Source: an uncultured Eubacteriales bacterium (GTDB lineage: Bacteria > Bacillota > Clostridia > Oscillospirales > Acutalibacteraceae). From it: a stretch of DNA of 9,710 nt. Below are positions 1 through 7,067 of the stretch, piece after piece. The position numbers and the translations under genes were made by a program. The DNA is taken from the NCBI GenBank assembly GCA_934465125.1, contig CAKSKO010000029.1, forward strand, positions 1 through 9,710, in the 5' to 3' direction. Within the stretch, counting starts at the first letter, position 1; each line of letters starts with the position of its first letter. The notes under the pieces were generated by a model that was given only the letters and a program-made list of their open reading frames with translations, did not search any database and was not told the DNA's origin.

Positions 1-2608
1 GTTTTGTACTATCAATAAACTCATAAAGTTTGACCGGTTCTGAGCTTGCTATATGTTTTACTTGCCCTACTAATCTGTAATTGTATTTCGTACTAGAATG
101 GAAAAAGCGGATCAAAGGTTCTAATGCAAAATGCCGGATTGCGATTTTATGAATCTGACTATTGATGTAATCAATCTGCATTACCTCATCAGAAATTGTG
201 GCAATACTGTACCTTGTTTTATTCCCGATCACACCTATTATTGCCTCGCCGGTACTTAAGATCATCGTCATTTCTTTCCCTACTTTTCCGGGAAACACCT
301 CCTTAAACTGCATCGACGCTGTAGCTGCGTCTTCAGCAGAATTCGGAAATAATACCATCATTCCCAAACCATCAAACCATTGTACGATTCCATTATTATT
401 TTCAATAATGTGGAACAAGGGGGCAAAATTCTTATTGAGCATATTGAAATATTGTTGTTCTGGAACTTTGCTATAAATGTCATGGTGAACAGTATTAAGA
501 GCAACATAAAGAATACTTATTTTCAGACGGTTTTGATCATTCAAATTAATGTCTGTAATCTTATTTTTCCCCAAAAGATGAAACAGTTCCATCGGCACAA
601 ATTTAACGTACTCGCGATTTAATATAACAAGGTTAGAAATATACTGATTAACCCGATCTGTCATCAAATTAAAGGCAGTACCAATATCTGCAAACTCATC
701 TCTAGAATTAATATTAACCTTCGTGTTCCAACGTCCTTCGCTGATGGCGTTAACACAGCGTTTGATTTCCTTAAGCGGCCTAAATACGAAACGCAGAACT
801 AAAAAGAAGCTGACAAATGTAACCAACGAAACAACAAGTACAACTAATATAACCATATAAAACGTATCCCAATATACACTATCCTGATTCTGTCTCTTGT
901 CAATCGCTGCTAAAACGAACCCAACTGCTTCCCCTTGCGAGTTTTGAATCGGTTTGAATACACTAATCCATTCTCCATAATTGTCTTGAATCACATGTGT
1001 ATTGGTGCTGCTTGTATCCGTTGCATTCTTCATTTGGTCCCATATTTCATAGTATTGATTCATCTTCTCTGTATCCATTGTGTACTCAAGAGGTATCGGC
1101 ATAGCGTCGCTTTTCTCAAAATTGATGTCGCTGTCAATATTGGAATGAATTTGATCAAAATCGCTTCCCATCATCGTATAAATTCTGCCATCCTTGACTG
1201 TAAATGTGTCAACATAATCACTAGAATTTCTTACTTTCTTTGTGGCTTCCTGGAATCCAAATTCTACTTGCTCCTGAAGCTTCACATAATCTTCATTCAA
1301 GTATCCCTTAAAAGGGTCAACACTTTCAAATAAATCTCCGTCGATTTGATCTAGAACAATCTGAGCACTTGTATCCTGTGTTTGTATTAAATAATTGCTT
1401 CTGTTTTTTGACGAAGAGCCTAAAATCAAAAGGGTAAGTACTAGCATAGAAATTAGATAAAGAGGTAAAAACAAAAATACCAATTTAAAGTTCAAGGATA
1501 ATCTCTTTCTGCACTTTAAAAACAACAACGCAGCACCAAAAATCACGCCGAATGTTGCAACAGAAATCAAGGCAATTGTCAAAATTCTATCTGGAAAAAA
1601 TGGAGGGCTCACTTTATGAATCATATTTTCATCTATCCCAAACGACAGATACACCTGATTATCCGGTAATTTAGAAATACCGAAATAAGTTCCCTCTTCA
1701 ATCGCATTAATATAGGTCAAATCACCGAATTTTACGTTATTTTTTTTATTGATGATACTATTTGTATTATAAAGCAGATCTAGCGTCATATTTTGAACAT
1801 TTAATTTGTAATAGTTTCCACTGATAATCTCTGTAAAATAAACATTGTCTGCTGTATCTACTGAAAAATCTGTTGCACAAATGTCTTGTCCTAAAAAGGA
1901 TGTAATATCTCTGAATTGCTTTTGCTCATCCATTACAAGCAATTCCCCTCGTTTTGTTCCACAAACAATTTTGCCATCCGATGTAACGGAAATATCCGCT
2001 AACCAGTCAATATTCCCTTGTTCATTTGATTCGGATTGAATAACAAAAGTTTGCTGACTCTGTGGTTTTTCATTCTCAAACGAATTAACAGTGAGAACTT
2101 CGTAGCTATCACCCTTATTGCAAATAATAGAAACTTTCTGATCAATTACTTGGATTTTATATATGTACGGCTGAGTAGGCAAAATTGCTTCCTGAGAATA
2201 ATCCACATTTGCAAGTTCCTTTATGAATTCCCCTTCTGTACTGTACATTAAAACCTTCTCTGATAATATTCTCATATCTGTTCCATCTTGCGCTGCGCTG
2301 ATATCCTTCCTTTCACTCGAAAGCAAATAAACGTTCCCCTTGTTGTCCACTTCCAACTGCTGATATTCCAGCTTGTTGCCAGTATTTGACTGATCCAGCA
2401 CTTTTTGATACGTAGTAAATCCATTGGTATTGAGTTTCGATAGACGATACTTTTCTTGATCAACATGGTTTAGCAAGTAAACTTGTCCATTAATATCCAT
2501 GGTAAAGTCTACAAGGTTCTCCATATTCACATAGCTAAAAAGTGGTTCTATAAAACATCCTGCCAAAACACTAACAATAGCTGCCACTAATACAAACCAT
2601 TTTTTCAT
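1..2608 (-). CDS. Lipobox / beta-propeller / Cache-like sensor / HAMP / degenerate class III cyclase receptor, 3' end cut by window edge
   Basis: Open for 869 codons from an ATG at 2608 down to base 1, with an AGGAGG-type RBS at 2613-2618; no stop codon is reached. Residues 1-18 look like a lipoprotein signal: two lysines, a hydrophobic stretch, then LAGC with Cys18. Residues about 30-330 contain repeated 'DxxGxVYLL'-like blades, suggesting an NHL-type beta-propeller outside the membrane. Helices lie at about 342-364, 375-397 and 582-605. The loop between the first two is rich in Lys/Arg, which places it inside. Residues 398-580 resemble a Cache/PAS-like sensor (GEWISVFKPI, then GFVLAAID). 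A HAMP domain starts at RPLKEI (610) and is followed by a cyclase homology domain (about 665-869+). In that domain the two metal aspartates align with Ala703 and Leu748, the base-binding Lys with Trp744, and the transition-state Asn and Arg with Met810 and Tyr814. Cyclase activity is therefore unlikely; a signalling or scaffolding role is inferred. It diverges from the pseudokinase-LysM gene. Confidence 0.88.
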   Translation of the reverse strand, partial: MKKWFVLVAAIVSVLAGCFIEPLFSYVNMENLVDFTMDINGQVYLLNHVDQEKYRLSKLNTNGFTTYQKVLDQSNTGNKLEYQQLEVDNKGNVYLLSSERKDISAAQDGTDMRILSEKVLMYSTEGEFIKELANVDYSQEAILPTQPYIYKIQVIDQKVSIICNKGDSYEVLTVNSFENEKPQSQQTFVIQSESNEQGNIDWLADISVTSDGKIVCGTKRGELLVMDEQKQFRDITSFLGQDICATDFSVDTADNVYFTEIISGNYYKLNVQNMTLDLLYNTNSIINKKNNVKFGDLTYINAIEEGTYFGISKLPDNQVYLSFGIDENMIHKVSPPFFPDRILTIALISVATFGVIFGAALLFLKCRKRLSLNFKLVFLFLPLYLISMLVLTLLILGSSSKNRSNYLIQTQDTSAQIVLDQIDGDLFESVDPFKGYLNEDYVKLQEQVEFGFQEATKKVRNSSDYVDTFTVKDGRIYTMMGSDFDQIHSNIDSDINFEKSDAMPIPLEYTMDTEKMNQYYEIWDQMKNATDTSSTNTHVIQDNYGEWISVFKPIQNSQGEAVGFVLAAIDKRQNQDSVYWDTFYMVILVVLVVSLVTFVSFFLVLRFVFRPLKEIKRCVNAISEGRWNTKVNINSRDEFADIGTAFNLMTDRVNQYISNLVILNREYVKFVPMELFHLLGKNKITDINLNDQNRLKISILYVALNTVHHDIYSKVPEQQYFNMLNKNFAPLFHIIENNNGIVQWFDGLGMMVLFPNSAEDAATASMQFKEVFPGKVGKEMTMILSTGEAIIGVIGNKTRYSIATISDEVMQIDYINSQIHKIAIRHFALEPLIRFFHSSTKYNYRLVGQVKHIASSEPVKLYEFIDSTK

Positions 2609-2636
2609 AAAAACCTCCTATAAACAGTACATTACC

Positions 2637-2657
2637 AAAAATTTTTTTTTATTTTTA
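2637..2657. promoter_or_regulatory. A/T homopolymer tract, possible UP-like element
   Basis: Five A residues are followed directly by nine T residues and a further T-rich stretch. The tract lies immediately upstream of the proposed -35 of the plus-strand promoter, where an UP element or intrinsically bent DNA would act. On the minus strand it falls within the untranslated leader of the receptor gene. Function is inferred from position and composition only. Confidence 0.3.
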
Positions 2658-2686
2658 TTTACTAATTTTTTAACACAGTATATAAT
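2658..2686 (+). promoter_or_regulatory. Probable sigma-A promoter for the pseudokinase-LysM gene
   Basis: A perfect TATAAT lies at 2681-2686, with TTTACT (4 of 6 matches to TTGACA) at 2658-2663 and a 17-bp spacer. Transcription would start near 2693, giving a leader of about 67 bases before the ATG at 2760. The AT-rich tract just upstream could strengthen it. No other plus-strand candidate in this intergenic region is as good. Confidence 0.5.
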
Positions 2687-2704
2687 CAAACTAGTCACTA
2701 TAAA
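2677..2704 (-). promoter_or_regulatory. Possible promoter for the receptor gene, overlapping the divergent promoter
   Basis: Read on the minus strand, TATACT (plus-strand 2677-2682) is preceded by TTTATA (plus-strand 2699-2704) at 16-bp spacing. The match is moderate. Its -10 overlaps the -10 of the plus-strand promoter by two bases, so the two polymerases would compete. The leader to the ATG at 2608 would be about 60 bases and A-rich. Confidence 0.3.
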
Positions 2705-2722
2705 TTATGCATGAAATAGTGA
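2695..2722. repeat. Inverted repeat TCACTAT-14-ATAGTGA, candidate operator
   Basis: A perfect 7-bp inverted repeat (2695-2701 and 2716-2722) is separated by 14 bp, placing the half-site centres 21 bp apart, about two helical turns. It starts at the predicted +1 of the plus-strand promoter and covers the proposed -35 of the minus-strand promoter. It is therefore well placed for a dimeric regulator to control both genes. It could instead form a weak hairpin in the plus-strand leader. Confidence 0.35.
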
Positions 2723-2759
2723 TAATTGTCTAGGTTTTAAGAAAGGGGTTGCCTAACTC

Positions 2760-3914
2760 ATGTCTAATATAACAGATATTTCGCAATATGATATCATTGG
2801 GACTTTAGCAGATAATAATAATTTTAGCGCCTGGATTGCATCAGAAACAAACAGTACTGGTATAGAAAATTTATGTCTTGTTAACCGATTTCCTCACAGT
2901 AAAGAAAATCAAGAAATTTTCAAAGACTTTTTCTCTTACTATTCTTCGCCGAATCGCTCAAAAGATATGGTAAACTTTTTTGCATCAAAGGACTCCTTTT
3001 ATATTGTTTTTAAATACACAAAAGGAGAATGTATCATAGATCGCTTTGATGAAGAAAAGACTACCACTGATTATAACACAAGATGCGCTATATTACACGA
3101 TATTTTAATAAAATTGCAAAGTCTCTCTGATTTGCCGCTCCCAGCATTTGTTAATGCAAGTGCCGCAAGTAACATTTGTATCGACAATGATAATAAAATC
3201 CAAATTATCTATAACCTCGATCGTCTCCCCGATAAACAAGCTGCAACAACCGCTATGGTGTTTGATCACATTGCCGAAATCATTCGTTTGATCTTTAAGC
3301 ACGAACTAAATAACCGTTATAATAATCAATTTCATATTATCTTAGAAAAATGCGATAACCACCTTTATTCTTCTATTCCTCAGTTAATTGTTGAGCTTGA
3401 AAAAGCAGAAAAAAAGCCGCAAGAAAGCGTCTTGAATGCTTCTGTAAAGCAGTTTATGACAAAACATAAAAAAATGATCAAACGATTGTCGATTATTGGG
3501 GGAGCAGGGGTTGGTGTACTTGCAGTTGTCCTCATCTTAAATTCGTTATTTGGTCCGGGTAATAAGACGTCCTCATCTGGAGAAGACGTCATAGCCGTTG
3601 GAAATATTAAGTATAGCACCACTTCTAATCAAAACACTGATATTACCATTGAACCGAAAGAAATTACTACAAGTTCTTCCGGTTCAGGAAGTGAAATAGA
3701 TTTTACTCTCCCTCCTAATACCAATATCTTATCGGAGGATTATATTGTACAATACGGCGATACATTAGAATCAATTTGTGAATCTCATTACAGTAGTCAG
3801 GATTTTGTAAAGACACTTGAGACATTCAATAACATTTCAAATGTGCAGCTAGTCGCCGGAATGATTATTAAACTTCCCAACGAAACTGCCGCCTCGGATT
3901 TTTTTCTATATTAA
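2760..3914 (+). CDS. Membrane-anchored pseudokinase-like protein with C-terminal extracellular LysM domain
   Basis: 384 aa; ATG at 2760 with GAAAGGGG 11 bp upstream as RBS. Residues about 8-215 resemble a degenerate Ser/Thr kinase fold. The glycine loop position reads IGTLADNNNFSAW and lacks the glycines. The ATP-binding Lys region reads LCLVNRF. The catalytic loop 'HRDxKPxNI' is represented only by the segment ending ASNICID (135-142), and the DFG position reads YNL (151-153). Kinase activity is unlikely. A transmembrane helix at about 243-264 follows a Lys/Arg-rich stretch (235-242), so the N-terminus is cytoplasmic. A Ser/Thr-rich linker (265-320) leads to a LysM domain at about 327-373, with YIVQYGDTLESI at its start and GMIIKLP at its end, expected to bind peptidoglycan. 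The pseudokinase-helix-exterior layout recalls EssB/YukC of type VII secretion, though I see no sequence basis for homology. It diverges from the receptor gene and converges on the injection system operon. The LysM and helix calls are firm; the kinase-fold call is moderate. Confidence 0.85.
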   Translation: MSNITDISQYDIIGTLADNNNFSAWIASETNSTGIENLCLVNRFPHSKENQEIFKDFFSYYSSPNRSKDMVNFFASKDSFYIVFKYTKGECIIDRFDEEKTTTDYNTRCAILHDILIKLQSLSDLPLPAFVNASAASNICIDNDNKIQIIYNLDRLPDKQAATTAMVFDHIAEIIRLIFKHELNNRYNNQFHIILEKCDNHLYSSIPQLIVELEKAEKKPQESVLNASVKQFMTKHKKMIKRLSIIGGAGVGVLAVVLILNSLFGPGNKTSSSGEDVIAVGNIKYSTTSNQNTDITIEPKEITTSSSGSGSEIDFTLPPNTNILSEDYIVQYGDTLESICESHYSSQDFVKTLETFNNISNVQLVAGMIIKLPNETAASDFFLY

Positions 3915-3940
3915 GTTTTTATAAAATTCTACTATTATAC

Positions 3941-3978
3941 AATATCCCAAAAAGCCAAATTGCTTTTTGGGATATTTT
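3941..3978. terminator. Probable bidirectional intrinsic terminator between convergent genes
   Basis: A perfect 15-bp inverted repeat (3941-3955 and 3962-3976) with a 6-base loop lies in the 78-bp gap between the stop codons of the pseudokinase-LysM gene and the 597-aa gene. On the plus strand the stem runs into TTTT (3975-3978). On the minus strand it is followed by a less T-rich sequence, GTATAATAG, so termination may be better in the plus direction. Confidence 0.75.
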
Positions 3979-3992
3979 CATGCAAAACTATT

Positions 3993-5786
3993 TTATTCAG
4001 ATACACTTACTACAACATATGCTGAATCGCTCTTGTCTTCAAATTTAACACTCTGTGCCTTTATTTCATAAACGCCTTCCTTAGACGGCGCAGTGTAAAG
4101 ACCATTGCTGTCGATTGTTCCCGCACCGGATTCTGTTACCGACCAACGAACCTCTTGACTGCTGGCTCCCTCGATACTTGCAGAGAAACGAATCTGACCA
4201 AGCGGCTCAACTCTCGTTGTATTCGGGGTGATGGTCACCTTTACATTATCGTCTACAAGAATCTCATCTTTCTCAGCATCAGCCTGAGAAGGCTTGAACG
4301 CCCACCATCTAACATCGATCGACTGAATATTCGTTTTCTCAAGCAGTTTAATCCCCAATTTCATCGTTCCCTTGTCTGGGTTGACAATCGCACCAACCTG
4401 CGCGTTAGGAGTCGATAATGAAAACTCTTCACTGCTAAAGACTTCACTGTCTCCAAACAATAGGATATTATCATCATTTGTCAGGTAGTTCGCCTTATTT
4501 TCAATCGCAGTCACTACCCCGATTTTTCCATATCCAAGACCATGAATAAACTCATAGGAATAATAGGATTTCCCGACTTTAGGATAGAACCCAAGGTTAA
4601 TTTTCTCGACTCCCGTCACAACATTACTGACACTTGTCTTTTGTATGGCCGTTGTTTGCGGGACTTCTATTTCCTTTTGTCCTCTCGATAGGTCGGATGG
4701 GAGGTAATTTAATCCGCCGCTGTAGGAAAGAGTCTGCAACGCAGAAAGTAACTCGTTACTGAGCAAATACTGGTTGAACGGGTGCTTCTCAAACTCTTCG
4801 ATAAAATAAGTAGATTGATTCGAGATAATATGGAATTTCGCGAGGTAAATATATTGTCCTTCCTTCTCTTCCGTAATTTCATCAAAGTGCTTTGCATAAT
4901 AGTTCTCAATGATTACATCACGCAGCGACCTTGAGGTAATCATAATTTGTTGTTTGATATCCTCTTCTAAGCCATCTACATCTTGTCCAACTTCAATCTT
5001 AAAAGCATCTTTCCTAATTTTAATATCGGTAAACGCATCCGATACCGCATCACAAATAAGATAGTAATCTTTTTTAATCCTTTTATAAGTCGATACTTCG
5101 GTTTCCTGATAATCAATATGCAGGGCGTCTTCTCCCTCAAAGGTTTTAAAGAATTCACCACCAATATCAAATTGATATTTTACTGGAGCCGATACATTAC
5201 TCTTTTCAAATAAAACAGATATCCTCAAACTCCTACAGGGATTGACATATTTGGTGATCTCGAGCCCAATTTTAATCCCATTTTTGTCATATAACGTTAC
5301 ATATTCACTAACAAGATAATTAATTCCTAAATAGTGCTCATCTGGCTTTTTGGATGTCAAAAAGAGTTCGTACTCTTCGCTGATACGGTTATATTCCTGG
5401 CTGACACCACTGTCTTTTCCGGATCCTGCCACTGAGAATGTGCTTTCTTTAAAGCTTTCTTTATACGCAAGACAAAGATACATATCACCATTCTCACGGT
5501 TTTCTTCGAAGCCTTTGATGACACTCAGCCTTTTTACACTGGGTTCCTTGACAACGATTTCGCGTCCGGAATAGTCAATCGCCATTCCAGATTCCAAAGA
5601 AAAGGTTCTGCTATCAACTAAAATAACATCCAATCCTGAAACAATTCCAGCGCCATTGAGCATCCGGTTTCCAAGACGTCTCTTTGAGTTAAAATAGATT
5701 TGTTCACTTTCAAAATCTCTTACTGTCATTAGTTTTCCGAAAAAATAATGATTGCGCTCACAAGAATAATATTGTTTATTGTCCAT
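3993..5786 (-). CDS. Contractile-injection-system-associated structural protein with C-terminal Ig-like domain
   Basis: 597 aa; ATG at 5786 with GAGG (5793-5796) as a modest RBS. Residues 11-80 carry a pattern I recall from proteins encoded in phage-tail-like injection clusters: RNHYFFGKLMTVRDF, then EQIYF, KRRLGNRMLNGAGIVSGL and a closing GMAIDYSGREIVV. The middle (about 80-500) is mixed beta-rich sequence without a recognised domain. Residues about 511-597 look like a bacterial Ig-like domain, with RWSV, then GTIDSNGLYTAPSKEG and a final strand VVVSVS. No signal peptide or membrane helix is seen. It is the last gene of the operon, 91 bp after the tail protein gene, where phage-type clusters often place fibre or peripheral baseplate components. 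A fibre, adhesin or baseplate accessory role is inferred; a specialised cargo or adaptor role cannot be excluded. Confidence 0.72.
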   Translation of the reverse strand: MDNKQYYSCERNHYFFGKLMTVRDFESEQIYFNSKRRLGNRMLNGAGIVSGLDVILVDSRTFSLESGMAIDYSGREIVVKEPSVKRLSVIKGFEENRENGDMYLCLAYKESFKESTFSVAGSGKDSGVSQEYNRISEEYELFLTSKKPDEHYLGINYLVSEYVTLYDKNGIKIGLEITKYVNPCRSLRISVLFEKSNVSAPVKYQFDIGGEFFKTFEGEDALHIDYQETEVSTYKRIKKDYYLICDAVSDAFTDIKIRKDAFKIEVGQDVDGLEEDIKQQIMITSRSLRDVIIENYYAKHFDEITEEKEGQYIYLAKFHIISNQSTYFIEEFEKHPFNQYLLSNELLSALQTLSYSGGLNYLPSDLSRGQKEIEVPQTTAIQKTSVSNVVTGVEKINLGFYPKVGKSYYSYEFIHGLGYGKIGVVTAIENKANYLTNDDNILLFGDSEVFSSEEFSLSTPNAQVGAIVNPDKGTMKLGIKLLEKTNIQSIDVRWWAFKPSQADAEKDEILVDDNVKVTITPNTTRVEPLGQIRFSASIEGASSQEVRWSVTESGAGTIDSNGLYTAPSKEGVYEIKAQSVKFEDKSDSAYVVVSVSE

Positions 5787-5823
5787 ACAAAACCTCGTTT
5801 CTCAGCAGCAAAATTAATCGTTA

Positions 5824-5860
5824 AAACAAACTCCACTGCTACTGATCATAGAGTTTGTTT
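5824..5860 (-). repeat. Intercistronic hairpin, perfect 10-bp inverted repeat
   Basis: AAACAAACTC at 5824-5833 is matched by GAGTTTGTTT at 5851-5860 with a 17-base loop, inside the 91-bp gap before the last gene of the operon. The minus-strand transcript would form a stem with three G-C pairs, ending in GTTTT. It could be a leaky terminator, a processing or stability element, or a translational spacer that lowers or uncouples expression of the 597-aa protein. Confidence 0.5.
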
Positions 5861-5877
5861 AGAAGGCGAACAGGTTT

Positions 5878-7047
5878 TTATTGAATACTTTGTGTACTGG
5901 TCAAAAACACCGGATTTGGTATATCGGAATCATCATCGAGTACAATATTTTCATTCCTTGCCGCATACGAATTAATTCCTAAATAACAGTGATGATCCAG
6001 ATAAATCTCGTTATTTAAAATTACCAAATTACAAATGGTGTCAATCGGTTTAAATCGATTGATCAATTTGATTAATTCAATATAAGTTTCAGAACTAATG
6101 ACTTTATCTGTTTTGATTATGACGCTAAAGGTATACCCATTTTCCCCAAAAAGATTCTCGATATATTCTTTAGAGCTTTCATAAAAATCATTTTGCACCA
6201 CATCAAATTGCTCTACAATAATCGGAGTAATACCCATATAAATCTTTACCACTGTACTGATTGCCTGCTTTGTACCCTTCATCTTATAAAGTTTTACAGC
6301 GTTCTTTAAAAAGATACGGAGTTTTTCTTCTCCCCATATGTAGCTATCTTCAACCGAAAACCATTCTGTAAGCCATTCCAAAAATTTAGCATCTACTGTT
6401 TTTGGATCAAACATCCTTGGCATATTGTCAATCTGATCTTCTAAATCAACATAAAGGGATTGGAAAATAGAAATAAATCTCGCTAAGAAAAAGTTTTTTT
6501 GTGTTCCGCCTCTATAAATCTGAGGCAAATAATCCACAAAACAAATTCGCGGAAACTCAATTTTAAGTTCATGGAGGCGAACCAATTCTTCACTGTAACG
6601 AATAACTTCTATACAAATCCAAAGGTAGCGCCCTTTAAATTCAAATAATACAATATCTTCAGGATTTTCAAAGGTCTTCGCCCCCAAGTAATCAAATAGG
6701 GCTACCTTTCTCTGCGGCCGAACTTCATCATCAAGTAAGTATTCATCAAGTAACCTTTCTGGATCGCCATACGAAACAAGATCAGGAATCTTTGCATAGA
6801 GACTATCACTTGCATAAATTCTAATCTTTACCTGCGTATTCTGAGGAATTTTTGCGTCAAGCCGCATTCTGTGCCAAACAGTTTCTGCCTGTAAACTATC
6901 AAATGCTGAGGAAATATAATATCCATTTTCTCCAGAAGTATTCAAAGCAGTTAAGGTATCCTCTTCAAAGCCAAGATTTTCGATACTACTGTTTTCTTCC
7001 CAGTCACTGCGACGATTTAATACAAAACATTTTGTTCCGGAAGCCAA
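5878..7047 (-). CDS. P2 gpI-like phage tail protein (TIGR02242-type domain) with N-terminal beta domain
   Basis: 389 aa. Starts at TTG (7045-7047): a G-rich RBS precedes it, an in-frame stop at 7060-7062 excludes upstream starts, and the next Met (residue 61) would remove the N-terminal domain. Residues about 40-165 look like a beta-sandwich (GYYISSAFDSLQAETVWHRM, then KIRIYASD). Residues about 166-350 match the tail-like domain of injection clusters: FPRICFVDYLPQIYRG, then FLARFISIFQSLY, MFDPKTVDAKFLEWLTEW, KLYKMKGTKQAI and a closing YMGITPIIVEQ. In phage P2, gpI is a baseplate wedge protein that helps join the wedge to the fibre; the same place at the baseplate rim is expected here. The order J-like then I-like is the usual one in phage and CIS clusters. 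It follows the baseplate J gene by 20 bp, suggesting a shared transcript. No toxin-like domain is seen. Confidence 0.87.
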   Translation of the reverse strand: MASGTKCFVLNRRSDWEENSSIENLGFEEDTLTALNTSGENGYYISSAFDSLQAETVWHRMRLDAKIPQNTQVKIRIYASDSLYAKIPDLVSYGDPERLLDEYLLDDEVRPQRKVALFDYLGAKTFENPEDIVLFEFKGRYLWICIEVIRYSEELVRLHELKIEFPRICFVDYLPQIYRGGTQKNFFLARFISIFQSLYVDLEDQIDNMPRMFDPKTVDAKFLEWLTEWFSVEDSYIWGEEKLRIFLKNAVKLYKMKGTKQAISTVVKIYMGITPIIVEQFDVVQNDFYESSKEYIENLFGENGYTFSVIIKTDKVISSETYIELIKLINRFKPIDTICNLVILNNEIYLDHHCYLGINSYAARNENIVLDDDSDIPNPVFLTSTQSIQ

Positions 7048-7051
7048 AAAA

Positions 7052-7061
7052 CCACCCCCTC
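7052..7061 (-). promoter_or_regulatory. Ribosome binding site that fixes the TTG start of the tail protein
   Basis: The minus strand reads GAGGGGGTGG here, ending a few bases before the TTG at 7047-7045. The TGA at 7060-7062, in the same frame, rules out any longer reading of the tail gene. Together these support the TTG over internal ATGs. Confidence 0.75.
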
Positions 7062-7067
7062 ACTATC

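Noticed and set aside
1..600. Active adenylate or guanylate cyclase
   Set aside because: The fold landmarks are present, but the aligned metal-binding, base-binding and transition-state residues are all replaced, so an active enzyme is not supported.
198..2251. Five plus-strand open frames (starting at 198, 380, 935, 1845 and 2036)
   Set aside because: All lie antisense to the continuous receptor frame at 1-2608, which has a strong RBS, a signal sequence and recognisable domains. The plus-strand products show no domain and no convincing RBS.
2642..2650. T9 homopolymer as a phase-variation switch
   Set aside because: It lies in noncoding DNA outside the -10/-35 spacers of the proposed promoters, so length changes would not shift a frame or an obvious promoter spacing.
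2760..3500. Active Ser/Thr kinase of the PknB type with an extracellular sensor
   Set aside because: The overall layout is similar, but the glycine loop, catalytic Asp and DFG motif cannot be found, and the exterior holds LysM rather than PASTA repeats.
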